Origin: Schistosoma mansoni | Taxonomy: Eukaryota; Platyhelminthes; Trematoda; Strigeidida; Schistosomatidae | DNA: 64,000 nt | Assembly: GCF_000237925.1 (NCBI RefSeq) | Contig: NC_031495.1 | Location: 51,840,746-51,904,745 of the forward strand | Direction of reading: 5' to 3' | Part shown: piece by piece, positions 26,701-41,700 of the stretch | How positions within the stretch are numbered: position 1 is the first letter of the stretch | How the letters are laid out: each line of letters opens with the position of its first letter | The notes under the pieces: model-generated | Database searches by the model: none | What the model was told of the DNA's origin: nothing | The model's input: the letters and a program-made list of their open reading frames with translations, nothing else | Translations under genes and position numbers: made by a program

Positions 26701-29700
26701 TCTGGTGCGCAAACACTTAACCTTCAGACTGCTGAGCTTGGATCCATTAGTGTACAAGTCTAACCTCAATCACTACACAACATCCTTTCAATATCTTGGT
26801 TCTCGGTTCAGTGGTCAAGAGATGTGAAACTGAAGGTTCTAGATTTGATCCCCAGATACGTAATAACGGATTCACACTTTTGACGAGTGACATAATGGGA
26901 TGAAATAACATTCTAATGCCTCCAAGTTTTTGACTGTTGTTTAGCTTAGACTGGTTTGTGATCTCAAAAAAATAAAAAACCCTTCACAATCCCCATATAC
27001 CTGTTTATATTTTATTTATTTGTAAGATCAAAGTATGTTGAATTGTTTTGTTTTAATAATTAATTAATTAAAAATATATTTATAAATTGTGGTTAATAGC
27101 AAAATTCAGGATACACTGTTTTGCTCCATTTCAGGCTTGTCAGCTAGATGTACTTGCAACTTAGTATTGATGTTCACACTGGAGCTCTTATCGTGTTTTT
27201 GATTTTTCATTTACCAACGCGTTTTCAAATATACTGTTGAATGTAGACATTCACTAATCTGTTCAGCAGATATGAATTTATAAGTATAGGTTTGATTTCT
27301 TTCTTTTAGTATGTATATAATAAGGTAAAGTTAGATTTATATCTTGTTAGTCAAAAATTAAGTTAATTCTACAAACATTATTGTTATGTACTACTTAATA
27401 TATAACAAACATAAAGAAATAATATTTTTCACGTCAATTAGTAAAAATTTGGAACGTAAGATTACTTACTTACTTACTTAAGCCTGTTAACCCCAATGGA
27501 GCAGAGGCCGCCGACCAGCATTCTCCAACCCACTCTGTCCTGGGCCTTCCTTTCTGGTTCTATCCAATTTTTGTTCATTCTTCTCATGTCTGTCTCCATT
27601 TCTCGGTGTAATGTGTTCTTTGGTCTTCTTCTTCTCCTTCGGCCTTGAGGATTCCATGTGAGGGCTTGTCTTGTGACGCAGTTGGGTGATTTCTTCAATG
27701 TGTGTCCTATCCACTTCCAGCGCCTTTTCCTGATTTCTTCCTCCACTGAAATCTGGTTTGTTCTCTCCTACAGTAGAATGTTGCTGATAGTATCTGGCCA
27801 ATGGATCCGAAGTATCTTGCGTAGACAACTGTTAATAAAGAAACGTAAGATAGTGTCGAAAAATTCTCTTTAAAAACGGAGGTCATATAAACGAGCAAGT
27901 AATATTCCATTAGTTTTTGTTAAAGAGTGAAATAAGCTGAACACTAGCTCTTGGAAACCATAGAAATGTGACTTACTGAATGATATTTGGCGAGTGTTGT
28001 TCATGGAATAAAAGAGATCTAGTTTATTTTAAAAAAAGAACGCTTTAGAAATGTAAATCTAGACATGTTGATGTTCTTACTGAGTTTGAATATATTTACT
28101 TGTCGTTTCAAAGGTCATTCCTATGAATTGGAAAAGGTGAAGTATAATTTTTAAAGACACACAATTTGTGTTCAACAAGATAATGACTATTGTTACTCAG
28201 TATCCTGATGGCTATCGTTCTAGCACTTAAAATACTTATTTTAAATTTGGTATCTCAGTAGAATGTTGACAAGTCCTAAGTTGAAAGGAACGAACATTTG
28301 GCGTTTCAGTTGAAGCTATAGACAAAAAAGAAGAAATGTGATCAGCGACAAAACCTAGTTAGATACACATGTAAATGCTAATACAGATTACTAAATTCAG
28401 GTGTGTCTGAATTTTCTCTGAATCGGACTCTAAAAAAGTCATTTAACATTATTTACGATATTAGATTATCACTAACCATTTCAATCATCCAATAACTGCT
28501 TCATTTCTAACATTAATATCTAATTAAAGTCATTACGAGATGAAGGTGATCTTCATTAATCACTTAGCTAAACAATATTGAGATTCGCCTGAATTGGGAT
28601 TATGATAAGGTTGTCTCAGTACAGTCGTATGACTTAGATAAGTATCAGTCATAATTTGACCGGAATCTTATGAACAATGATTTCATTCAACGTTAAATTA
28701 TTTTAAAATTTATCCAGAACATACCTGATGAAAAATTTTTAATAGTTGAATTCATGAGTTCATATAAGTAAGACCACCATGGGAAACCGGGAAGCACTGG
28801 AAGGCCATTTCATCCTTGTATGGGACTCATTAGCAGTGCGCGTTCACGATCCAACACACGGGGTTCGAACCCAGGACCTTCGGTCTCGAGTGTGAAGGCC
28901 TAAATTCTAGACCACTGAGTTGGTATCCAACCATGTTGACGCCTAACTTCCATCGTTTCCATACTGGGGCGAAACGGCCGTCCAGTACTTCCAGGTTTTC
29001 CATGGTGATCTAGCTTGCATCGACTCATGATTTCAACTATTAAAATTACTACAACCTACAGAAACCCCATTCTGAAAATATTTTTAACCAATAAATATCA
29101 GTATGTTTACTTATGATCACGATGAATTGATATGTGTGAAACTGTTTGTCTGAAATCAATTTTTTAAAAAAAAACAAGAACTCATCGATTAGAGATGAAA
29201 TTAAATTCGCAACAGTTGAATAACATCAGAGCAGATGGTTTGTGTCTATCCCACTTCAAATATGTTTGTATATATTGAGACTTCGTTAATATGATTATTT
29301 TTCACTGTCCGTATAACTATTCACTTCAAAGGCTGGAAAAATAGTCAATATGAACAGTAAACGCTCCGATAGTAAAATAGGCTATGTGGAGGGAAAGTAG
29401 GCATCTGAAACAGTTACATTAAGTTATCTTTACGTCAAATTTCAAAGCAAATTGATCTAATCATGTTAGATTACAACTAGAAATGAATCTAAGAAATGTT
29501 TATGAATAAACGAATGCCAATATATTTTTTTAAGGACTGGAAACTACCTTTAATAAATAATTAACTGGAATCACTTGAAGAACCATTATGAACCAGGTGA
29601 CAGTAGGTAGACTCCACAAAACGAATGCTCAATAAGGATTGTCAGCGTATACTGATGTGTCTGAATAATGTTTATGGTTAAAATGCAAAATGTCTGCGTT

Positions 29701-32700
29701 TCACTCAAACGAATACAGGCTAAGTTGTGTAACTATTAGCTTGTGTCATAATTTTATGACAGTTTCCATTACTGAATAATTTCAACTGTATAATCAATCC
29801 ACTCAAAGTCTCTCAACTTCTTGGTTACACATGGAATCATAACAAGTATTGCGAGTACTATGCTATCTCATCTTGTCACTATGCCAGAATCTACCACTAT
29901 CAAATTCTGATTTGATTAGTTCCTGGTATACAGAAAAACAAACAGTGGATATATTAAGTTACATTTTATGAAAACCAAAAAGCATCTCAGATATTTCAGT
30001 AACAAGTGATTTAATGATACGCAAAATACCAGTTGTCAGATAATGTAAGAACATACACTGATTGATCATCGGGTATTATGTCGGTGTTTTAGTAAGGAAG
30101 ATTCGATAAGAAACCCTGAATCTCAGTTTCGTGTAAGCTGGTACTCGTTAGAAGTGCATAATTATAATCTTGAGAGAAATGAGATTTCCTAAAGGACTCC
30201 TGCCCACATTGTAAGTTGGTTGATAGAAGTTGATTAGAACTAATAAGTAGACAAATGTGGCATTAGCCACTATTCAGTGATCAATCAGCGAAGATATTAG
30301 TCATACAAGAAGTTAGTATAGGCCCGAATATCTCAATGGAAATGATACCTTCTGTTGGAGCTTAAGCTCAGTCTCCTCGAATCTTTCAAAACTCTCAATA
30401 AACTTAAAATAGAATTTTAGAGCATTCATCACTGAGGTATTTTCACTAAGACGACTGAGTAGAGATTTTGTACTGATACTGCTTTACTACACTTTTATTT
30501 TTTGTGGTAATTTGAAACTTTTCTGATGAAAATCATCATAACTCACAAAAGTAATACATGCTATATAAGTTGAACACTTATTTTTGTCTAGCCTTTGAAA
30601 TTTGTGTTCGCGACAGTTGCAAAAACTTGTCAAACATATACTGCTGATCGATAAAATTAATTTGTAAATCAAACACGTCAGTAAGCAAGGTTTGATTAAC
30701 AGATTAAGGTGATCTAAACACTGTTAAACTATTCAGTGATGTAGTTAGTTCAAATTTTACATTGGTGAACTAATTGGTTCAGAATGTCCGTTTTGCCAGT
30801 TGTGTACGTAAACATAAGATACATAAAAAGAAAAGTGAAAAGACAGTTAACAGTCATAACTTCCGGTTTTTTATTAAAATAATATTTTTTTCTAACGGGT
30901 TCTCACATTCATGAAATGTGACTTTTTAAAAAGGTGCATACCGACTGATACACTTGAATTCGATAAACACTTTTATATATAAGGGACAGTTATACAATCC
31001 GTCTGTCCAAATACAGCTAGTCACCGTAGGGTTAGGATCTGATGATGACTTTAGGCAAACAAATAATTTAACTGCTAAGCCATCTCTGTAATAAATAATA
31101 AGTGGACCCTACCTTTTGAATGGGATTCTCCTACTTTATTTTTTTCAGTGAAGCCATCATCACTATCATTCACAGATAAATTTGTCACTCAAAGCTGGCT
31201 ACATGAATATGAAATGATGTAGAATATTTGTAACTCAGGACGAGGATTCGAGATGGTTTAGTCATGAAAACTTCATTGTGTTTCCAGATAAAATCAACAA
31301 TACGTACTTCTTATTAAAGTATGGCCTAATGATGTTGTCTAGAAAGATAATACAAGCTTCATAGCTAATTCACTCAACTCAGAGAACACAACACTTCAAA
31401 AAAGTATATAGATCTAAATGTACTTGGTTATTGAGGCGTATAAGTTGTAAGGATACTCATGATGATGTTTCCTACGGAATATAATAATAAGTTGATATAA
31501 AAAATTAATTGCAGTTTTCATTATTGTGATCTTGGTATTAATATTTCTAGTTATTATCAAGTTCCATCATCATGAATCATGTGATACATTATTACAGGTG
31601 CTATATTCGGCACTATGTATTCTAAGTTCTGCATGTGTGTGGGCTAATACTTGTCTAGTTAACACGATTAATGAATATAATTTTAAAGTGATGTACTATT
31701 CCCTTTGACTTAACATAAAATAGCTACAATTATTCGTAAACAAACGAAATTTATGTACTTATATATTTACTTACCTACGCCTATTAACCCCAATGGAGCA
31801 GAGGCCGCCGACCAGCATTCTCCAACCCACTCTGTCCTGGGCCTTCCTTTCTGGTTCTATCCAATTTTTATTCATTCTTCTCATGTCTGTCTCCATTTCT
31901 CGGTGTAATGTGTTCTTTGGTCTTCTTCTTCTCCTTCGGCCTTGAGGATTCCATGTGAGGGCTTGTCTTGTGACGCAGTTGGGTGATTTCTTCAATGTGT
32001 GTCCTATCCACTTCCAGCGCCTTTTCCTGATTTCTTCCTCCACTGAAATCTGGTTTGTTCTCTCCTACAGTAGAATGTTGCTGATAGTATCTGGCCAATG
32101 GATCCGAAGTATTTTGCGTAGACAACTTATATTTGCTGATAACCTAAGTAGTGTACAGGAGTTCAATACTGCATATTGATCTAGTTATCACAACAAGGCT
32201 ATGTATTTGCTTAACTAAAGGATTCGGAAATCTAATGTCTATTTCTTGTTAAATCTTTGAAGGTAATCAACAGAAGGATATGAATTCAAACGCATTATTG
32301 GTGAAATATGCATTCAAAAGGTTTATTTAACCGATTATTCCCAATAATCAGGTGCATCTTGTGGCTCTTTGTTCAAAGATGATCGATAGGAACAAAACAT
32401 TACTCAGTCAGTTTCTCAATAAAGTGAAGCAATCACTTCAGGAGTTCCATGTATTATTAATTAACCACATGACTGGTCAGCTGTTCATCGGACATATAAT
32501 CAAACTATAGAAAAGCTTGAATAATTTCTGGTCAGCATTTTTTTTAGCGAGTTGGTTTTCTACGGGATTGGGTCACTAACCACATGCCTAACCCTCCTCC
32601 TTTACCCGGGCTTGGGACCGGCAGTAGCCCCCGAAGGAGCTACAGGCGGAATTAGATTTTTTTCGTCACACTGATCATTAACCAATCACTCTATTAGTGA

Positions 32701-35700
32701 ATCTATCAATTTATTGATTCAATCGATTCAATGATTTTGCGTATAAGATTTCTACCTTAACCCATCTGTTGCCATATTCACCTCAGTAATAAAATACATA
32801 CGGGTTCATACTCTGAGTTTCGAACCATAATTTGATAAGTGATAGTTATAACAGCCGGATGTTTAAATAGAAGTAGGAGGGACGGGTTTCAAACCCGTGA
32901 TTTGTAGTCACTAACCGATTGATTTACTCTTTGTCATAATATTCATTTGAAGTAGGATTACCTATGAGACTGTACCTGATAGTAAATTAATTTTCTGTTC
33001 TGAAATAAACTTATGCTTACCGAATATAAAACGTGACAGAGTTACATTTAAGTGATAGTGAGGTACTTCCAAACTATATTCAGTCAAAAAATATCTTAGT
33101 TTTCTACAGAAAATTAATTTATTCGAACGCAACGGAGTAGAACACTGAATTTCTGATGGATTACGATGCTGTTTAAGTTGCGTGTAATTGTAAACATTTT
33201 ATTTAAAGATACTATAATTCTTTTTGTTCAGATGTATTGAATGTGGTGATAATCTGTGTGAACCATGTGCACAAGCTCATAAACGAACTAGAATAACACG
33301 ACTTCACACTCTGCTTTCATATGAGGTACGTTTATAGCTTTACATCTTTTTGACATTCATTATAAGTAGGGTTTTAGACCAGTGACACAAGTACTTTACA
33401 TTCAACCAGTAGGTTACACATTGGAGTTTCACTCAGCTTATAACGATTTACGCAACTGAGCAGTATAGTTGGCTCTTAAGTAATGAAGTTCTGAAAGATA
33501 GTTTAACTAAATTATATCCCACATGAAACCTTATACTAACATCAACCAGCTGATCAAAAGATAGTTATTAGTTTGTGGTAAATGCTACTTATATCTGTCG
33601 ACATAAGTAGTATGTCACCCCAATCACACGTTGAATGTCTGTCAAAAGAAGCTTGAGATTGCACTGAAGAAAACAGAAAGGGGAACATAGAGGAATCGGT
33701 AAATGGAAGAATCATGAAGGATGTAAAAGATAATTGATGGAAGATTTGCAAATTGAGTATTTAATTCATGACTTTCTTATTTTACTAAAGAACTGTAATT
33801 TTGCATCGGGTGTAAAATTGTTTGTTTCCACCCGAGTTTTCGTTCATTACAATTCCAGTACTGAACGATCAGACACAAGAAACGATATATAGATATTATT
33901 TGTCTGTTTAACTCATGCAAGAATATCTGGAAATTATATCGCTAAATGGTTGATAAAACCAAACCACCGTATGGATAACGTCCGAACGATTTTAGAAGAA
34001 TGAATATATCGAAAACAGGCAGAGGGAAAATCACAGTTTGAATAAATAATACAAATGGTTAACATTATTAAAAGAACTAGATTCATAAAAATGAATAATC
34101 TTGCCGAATATGTTCATAGCTTATATGATGATTCTATTAATAATTTCAGTGCTATCGTAGATTAATAGACGGTTAGAGTTAGTTGAAAAGATGACATCTT
34201 ACGATTTACAACTGTACAAATATTTTAAAAAATATTGTTAGGTAAATTTTCAATGCCTTAGTTTCTAGGTTTACTATCCAGGTTGTCACAAGCATTTATT
34301 CAAGCTGTGTAAAAACGTAAGTTTTGGCTACTTTTGTCTAATTTTCAGAAAGCAACAATTAACCACTTCTCAACCAAATTGATAATAATCATTTAATTTT
34401 ATTAAACTAATTGATTAAAAAAATCAAAACAATTAAATATTTATGCTATTTGTGTTTCAATGTATGAAGCACAATTAATTATTCAATAACACTTATGGTA
34501 TTTGAGTAAATCTAATGAAAAAGCTCGTAAATGACCAGTCTAAATAAACTATTTATGTGTTATATTGTAGTGAACAAGAACACGAATGGGGACAGTCGAA
34601 TGTATTTAAGCATAAATTACAAACCATTTTACTAAGATCTGATAACCATACAGCAAGCAGCTAATTTTCAAAATAACAATCAATTATCTTAATCTTTACT
34701 GTTCCTTCTGTAAATATCAATCCATCTTCTCTGATTTCATTGTTCATGCATTTTCATCCCGATTGCGCTTCATTTCACTTCTTTTCTTATCGATCTTCTG
34801 CCAAAATACATTCTATGTCTGACCATCACCATATACTACTTATATGGATATAAGTAGACCGCACCACAATATGACTGACGCCAAACTCATTAAATTCATA
34901 TAGAATGTAATCATACTGAAGATTTATTTAGTTATTAACACTATATTATTGACCTGTTTATATGTATAGATGAGTTAAGTTCACTAATAAACAAGGGAAT
35001 TAGATAAAAGCTTAATTCAAAAGTCAAAGTTAAGAAATTTAGTGATAATAGGCGTTACAATAACATGTTGTGAATTAAAGAATTGGTTAGAACTTGAAAC
35101 TGGGATGTAGTAAATTTTTTTTGAATGGGAAACGGAAAGCTGCTGATTCAGTCGATAAACAGGAAATATTACACCTGTTTGTTTCTAAGAGAATATATTT
35201 AACTAGGTCACAGAAGATATTTTTATGTTTGTCTTGGGTTAAGTTTATCAGATCAAGGTTAACAATAAAAATTCAAGAAATACATTTTGACATTTCTTTT
35301 AATTTGTTAAAGCTCAGTTACATGATTTACATCAGCGTTAGTATAATGTAAATAAGTATACTGCTTGAAAACTTACACAATCTGTGTGTGTACTGATTGT
35401 CTTGAGAACACTGTTATCAAACAATACACATCGATTGTAGAAGGAAACCTAACATTTGATTAGCTATTCAATCTCAAATTTCCACTGTATTTGTAGTGGA
35501 ATAACATTATTAGTACAAATTTATTTCGATTAATAATAGTGAGTTACACTTCATATTTCGATTGACAAATGATCAAGAGCAAAAAGAGCTAAAATGTAAC
35601 TTGAAGATAAGTCTACAGAACGTTTGAGAAGTGTATATGGCAACTGATTGATCATTAGGTGGTGATCAATGTCATGTATGTCAAGTCCTCCTTAGTGCAG

Positions 35701-38700
35701 GTCAAATCGTATCGACCAAGTGGTAACGTCTCTGACTGTGAAGCTGGGTGTCATGGAGTCGAAACCGTTAGAGAGCATCAGTTCCCTCGAAATTACAGGT
35801 ACACCTTGCTGACGAGTGCCAAGTAGCAAGTAGTAGGTCCAGGGTTTCCTATTGATTACCACCAACTACCATCTTAAGCATATATGGCGTTAGAGTTAAT
35901 CCATACTTCCATTTATTTAGTTTCATTAAAGATGCTGACACTAGAAAGCCATAATTAATGAGATTATTACCAAGGAAGATAAGTCATTAATGAATTTCCC
36001 TAGAAACCCGCAGAAATATCAAGTAGAATAAATTAAAAATCAAATTCACTGTTCCACAGCTACTCTTTAATTTCTCACGACCTCACTTGAATTTTAATAA
36101 ATTATTATTTTATATCATTCGACCGTTACCAAAGTTAATACTAGCCATGTGAAACCTAAAGTGAAATAAACGAACATGATATAACAGTTGACTTGAAAAA
36201 TCTTTCAAAGACAAAAGTTAAGAATTATTAGATTAAACGGTTACAAGCAGAGACAGCAGTATCAGGCTGATTTTAGTCATTGATCATTCCAGATAATGAG
36301 TAGGAACATAACATCACTTTATAGGCACTACAAAGAGACTAATCTAACTAAGAGTAATATCACCAATCCTACAGTCCATAGTCAATCGACTACTAAGTGA
36401 ATTATGGGAACAAAAATCCTTGATAGATTTCAGGTATAAACAAGGTTTTATTGACAAGATTTCCATCTTTCATTAAGTTTCAGAGCGAAAACATATTTAA
36501 TAATCAAGTAAATTGACGGTTTCTCTTCCATCAAACAGTTTTGATGAGCCTGACTTTTGAGAGATTACCTATCGAATAAATTGTATTATCAATAGTAAAT
36601 ACTAAGGTTATTTGGAAGGAATACTCAGTAATCATTTATACTAAAATTTACCGTCAGTGGAGATTAAATATAAGTTTAAACAGAACATTTACAAAATAAA
36701 TTCATTCTATTTCACAACTTCGCATCAACTACAATCAACCCAAATTTACAAATAGTAATCTCATTATAAACCACGTTTTCACATACTTTAGTTAGGGAAG
36801 TTGAGATGGATAAATGAAATGGAATCAAAATCATAAGATGAATAGAGAACATAATACGTGTACTTCTTTTCTTCATATTATGATTCTCGGTTCCGTTTCG
36901 AACATCTAACTCAACTCTACTAACTAAATTATGCCAAATCTTAATTTATAATTGTTTTGCTTATTCTAAGTTTAGGTTATTTGTAGTTGATACAAAGCTG
37001 GAAATAGAATAAACTTATTTTATTTTAAAAAGCTAGGTTTTCATGGTCTGTTTAAATTTATCAAGGGATCAAGTTGCGTGAAAAGTGACTTTTTTAACCA
37101 GCGGAAATTATAAATCTTAGGTAGACGTCTTAAAATCTACCAGGATGGCATTGCTATATTCATATTTTCAAAATAATGGTTACGTACGATTTGTTCATCT
37201 TACATTTAGCTTAATTCTGCCTAATTTACTTCTATATTCTTCCAAGTTTTCTTAAAGTTTCTCATGTCTTTTTTTAATCAGAATCTGGACTAAATTGAAC
37301 CGTATTACTTTTGTTAAGGCTTCAGTTTTACTGTTACGTTTTCTTACATTTTATCTAAACACTTTAGTCGCTTATCCCTCTAACCAATTGAGTAAAAATC
37401 AGAAACATTATCCAAAGACTGGACTGAAATTCACAATGGATTTACTGATGAAATAAATTTCAAATTTTTAACTTATTATGTCAGTTAGTATTTAATCATT
37501 TATAATTTATTATTATTATCAGAATGGGGGTTTGTTGAGACTATAGTGTGGTGTGTGTTACTGTTGTCAACAGATATAAGTAGTATGCATCATCAATAGA
37601 AAGTGAAATGTCTGGTTATAGAACGTTAAGAAGATCGAAGAAAGGAGAACGGGAACAGAGAGAGTAATTGGTCTGGGAATGAGGGACCAGTCAAATCTGA
37701 TACAATCGATTGACACTTTGCAAATGAAGTATTTACAGTATGGTCCTCAGATTTTACTAAGACGTTCTGTAATTTTATATTCACATACATTTGACTGAAC
37801 CCACTGGTATTCTCGTTCACTGCAGTAGTAATCTAGTCATTGAATTCATGAGTCGATGTAAGCTAGATCACCATGCGAAACCTGAAAGCACTAAACGGTC
37901 GTTTCATCCAAGTATAGAACTCCTCAGCAATGAGCATCCACAATCCCCCATGCAGGACTCGAACGCAGGACCTTCAGTCTTGCGCGCGAACGCCTAACCT
38001 AGCTTAAATGAAATCATAAATTCAACCGCATAATTTATTCGTTAGTAATGTATTAAGGCATGACAAATATAAATGGGATTTCATTGAATTATTTTCATTC
38101 GAAATCGTCAACAGGGTGATGTTTATTTATACTTTTGTTGAAAACAGAATTACTGATCATTCGATTGATAAGTTGTTTACATTTCTCAACAATTTCGATA
38201 ACGTACAGTTAATGCTACAAGACAAAATCAATAACAGTATTTAATATATTAGCATAAATTACACATTATAAACAGTTTTTTAGGTCAAACATTAGGTTAT
38301 TTTTTTAAGAAAAAAACGCAAAGAGAGGGAAGTAGAAAAAACAGTAATCGATTTTATTTATTCATGTATTGAACTAAATGACTGACTATAAGTTTGGTTA
38401 AATCTGTTGAAGTAACTAGTAAAAAAGTTTTGGACTTAGATACATCTGAAATTAGGAGGGATCTAATCTTCTATTTTTCATGTTTAACATGTCTAAGATA
38501 TAAGTTTGAATCTTAGGATGTATATACTCCATCTAGATCAGATATATTATGCAGGGTGAATTGAAAGTTGGTTTTGGTTTTTAGCAGATGTCAGAGGAAA
38601 AAATTGGTTAGTGAGTAGTTTTCTTTATCGAGAATAATAGTCGGTCACTATCAAAGTTATTTCTTGAATTGAATTCCCTGACTAACAGAACTAAACTGTT

Positions 38701-41700
38701 GACTTGATTATTATTAACTAATATGATAATAATCTTATCTAGAGATATGTCGCACGAAAACATCTAGTATACGACTGAGTATTCTCAAGAGATTCATAAG
38801 TTATTTATTGCATTGAAAAGCTATTAGACTTTCATTCATAAGGTACTTATCGTCGTTCCCATTAAAGATTTGTTTTTTTTTGTTGGGAGGTATGAGCTAA
38901 ATAACCTGAATCATTCTGCCACAGTCAGGTGGTATTCAATGTCCAAGCCTAATAAACCTTGATCGAAAGTTTGATTCTCTTATTATTTGAAATAAATAAA
39001 TATTTGTATTCTAATTGCTTAATAATTAATCTAACAAGATTATTAAAATTTCCGTCTATCTTATTAGAAGATAAAAGTGAATTGTAGAAAATTTCAGAAA
39101 GTTTGTTTTTGAATGAAAAAATAAACGTCCACCAAACTTATGATAAAGCTTGTCAACTTAGCGTGAAATTTATAATATTGTTTAATCTATTGACTTCATG
39201 TTCAATGATTACTTAGCTAACACTACTGGTTATAATTTTAAGTTAAATTAAGAAGTTAGTTAATCGTTTACTAATTAAGTGAATAATAAACCGCTTTCTA
39301 CAGTTGAATAAAAACAACTTTATGTCTAGCATACTTTACAGTATTGAAGTACATTCATTCAGTTTTAACTGATCATTTACTTGCGCCTGTTACCCCTCGT
39401 GGAGGAACATAGGCCGCCCACCAGTATTCTTCATCCAACCCTGTCCTGGGCAATCCTTTCCACTTCTTTCCAGTTAATATTCATCCTTTTCATATCTGCT
39501 TCCATTTCCCAAAGTAATGTGTTCTTTAGCCTTCCTCTTTTCCGCTCCCCTTCCGGATTCCATCATTATATATATATATATCTTATATTTATATTTATCC
39601 GGTTCTTTGTAGGAGTCTGTTTTAAGATTTCATAATTTGGTGTAATTGCATACTCTGATGAATCATATGTAATTTTAGAGTGAATAATAGATTGAGAATA
39701 CTGAACTTTTGATATTGCACATGCTTTTATTAGTTGCTTTTTTTCTTAAAAGTATTCAGTTATTTCCTTCCTGCTTATAGGATATTTTAGTAAACGGTTT
39801 TTTACTACGCATGAGAGAGGCTCCACCTACTCAATGTACTGATCACGAATTCTCTGAGCTTAACACAATTAGTTCAAATGAGATTATAAGTAATAATCAG
39901 AACGTAGCAGATAACACAGTCAGAAATGGTTCCACTATTGTTGATCATCATAATAATAAAAGTAAAACTATTATTGGGCATCGTTGCAATTGGCCATCAC
40001 CATCAGCTTGTTTTTACTGTAAATCATGTAATAAACTTTTGTGCGCTGAATGTAGCGGACATTTTTCCATGTCATCTAAAAGTAAAGAACATGAAAACCA
40101 CGTTGTATTATCATTGGAAAAGGCTGTTCATGATGCTAAAATTGAAATTAATAAACAAATCGATCGAGTTAAACGGAACAGTTCACAATTCGAAGTAAGT
40201 CATTTTTTTCAATAATTCAATTAAAAGTGATAAATTTTGCTTGGTATATAGTCAGAGGAGAGTGATAAATATATCTTTATGCACAAGTCACATTCGTTTT
40301 TGTATTGATAATTCAATTATATATAGAGCCTTCAACGAACATAATACATGTTGAAAATTGTCATAGATGTAAATATGGAACTATTCCAACAGGAAAGAAT
40401 ATAAAACGTGAAACCGACAACTGAGATGACAATTAAGTTATCTCAATTGAATAAGCTTGTATCTTTCAATAATTTGCAAAATATTAGAGGCATAGTGAGC
40501 TGTCGTAAGCTTATTGATTGTTTTAGTAAGTATTAAATTGACATTCGTAATAAAAAATTCAACACTTGCAGGTATATACAGCTTACGAATCCCTAATAGG
40601 ACGAAATGTGAGTCCTGGATTCCACTGCTGGCCACCATTCGCCTTTGTTTAGTCAATTCTGATGGGAAAAATGCATATTTGGAGGAGTTCGATTGGAACT
40701 ATGTTTTCATTCATCTCGTTTGGCTGAAATAACTGTTTCGTCGACTCATTTGACTAATGTTTTGATTTTTGTTAGAATTTAAGTGATCGAAAGTTGTAAA
40801 ATATTTTAAATTTAGTAATGTCATATTTTATCACTGCTTTCTATTGGTTGTAGACTTAATCAGGTTACACTGTACTAGTTTATATACAGTAGACATTAAT
40901 CTCCATTTTGAATAACTGCAATGTAAAACAAACCTCTTCCTTAATTCACAAGCATGGTAAGCAAAGATGGATAGTGGCTAGCAGGGGAATCCAGGACGCG
41001 CGTTTCGTCCTATTTGGGACTCGTCAGCTGAATGTACCTGCATCTCAGAGTTGATGTTCACTCTGGGACGCGTCCTGGATTCCACTGCTAGCCACTATCC
41101 ATCTCTGCTTACCATACTTGTGAATTAAGGCTATATCGAGGTAATACGCACAGTATGCACATATGCCAATTAGAGACTGACCAGTTGCAGTCCTAACACA
41201 TCTATGGGAAGATTCAAACAAACAATATCAAATGAATTTAAACCTCTTCCTGTTGTAGTTGTATACAGCATAATCGACATTAAAAGATATTAAATATTGT
41301 TATTGTTGTAAGTAATTAATAAGATGATAACCTGGTGTTTATAATAAACACATATTATTGATTAGACTGTTCAACTTTGAATTAGATATAGTTTTGGATA
41401 ATGCAAACAGCTTTAAAATATAATTTAGGTATTACTAATGATCATGTTTATGGCAAAAGGTGAAATGAATCTACAGACTGTATAGTTGAATTGGAAAAAA
41501 GGGATGGGAGATTTTTTTAAACACAAAACTTTCATAAATTGTAAATAAGCTTAAAAGAAGTAAATAAAATCATTGTATGTACACTCTTTAAGGGTAGTAA
41601 AATATTCACAGAACTTGGGTGGTTAGTTGTAAGGTCTATTTGGTCTACTTATTTTTAATCATGTTTGTTTATTTAATCATATTCGTTAACATTCTATATC

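Noticed and set aside
27487-27828. 113-residue minus frame starting MSTQDTSDP
   Set aside because: Shadow frame of the LINE tail, whose conserved WIGH and LTWNP motifs are in the other frame.
39811-40215. ATG at 39811 as a gene start
   Set aside because: The exon continues upstream in frame to a good acceptor at 39780, and its phase matches exon 3.
40155-40215. Coding sequence beyond 40194 in the same frame
   Set aside because: GTAAGT follows GAA at 40195 and the frame then becomes low-complexity; the next exon fits phase 0.
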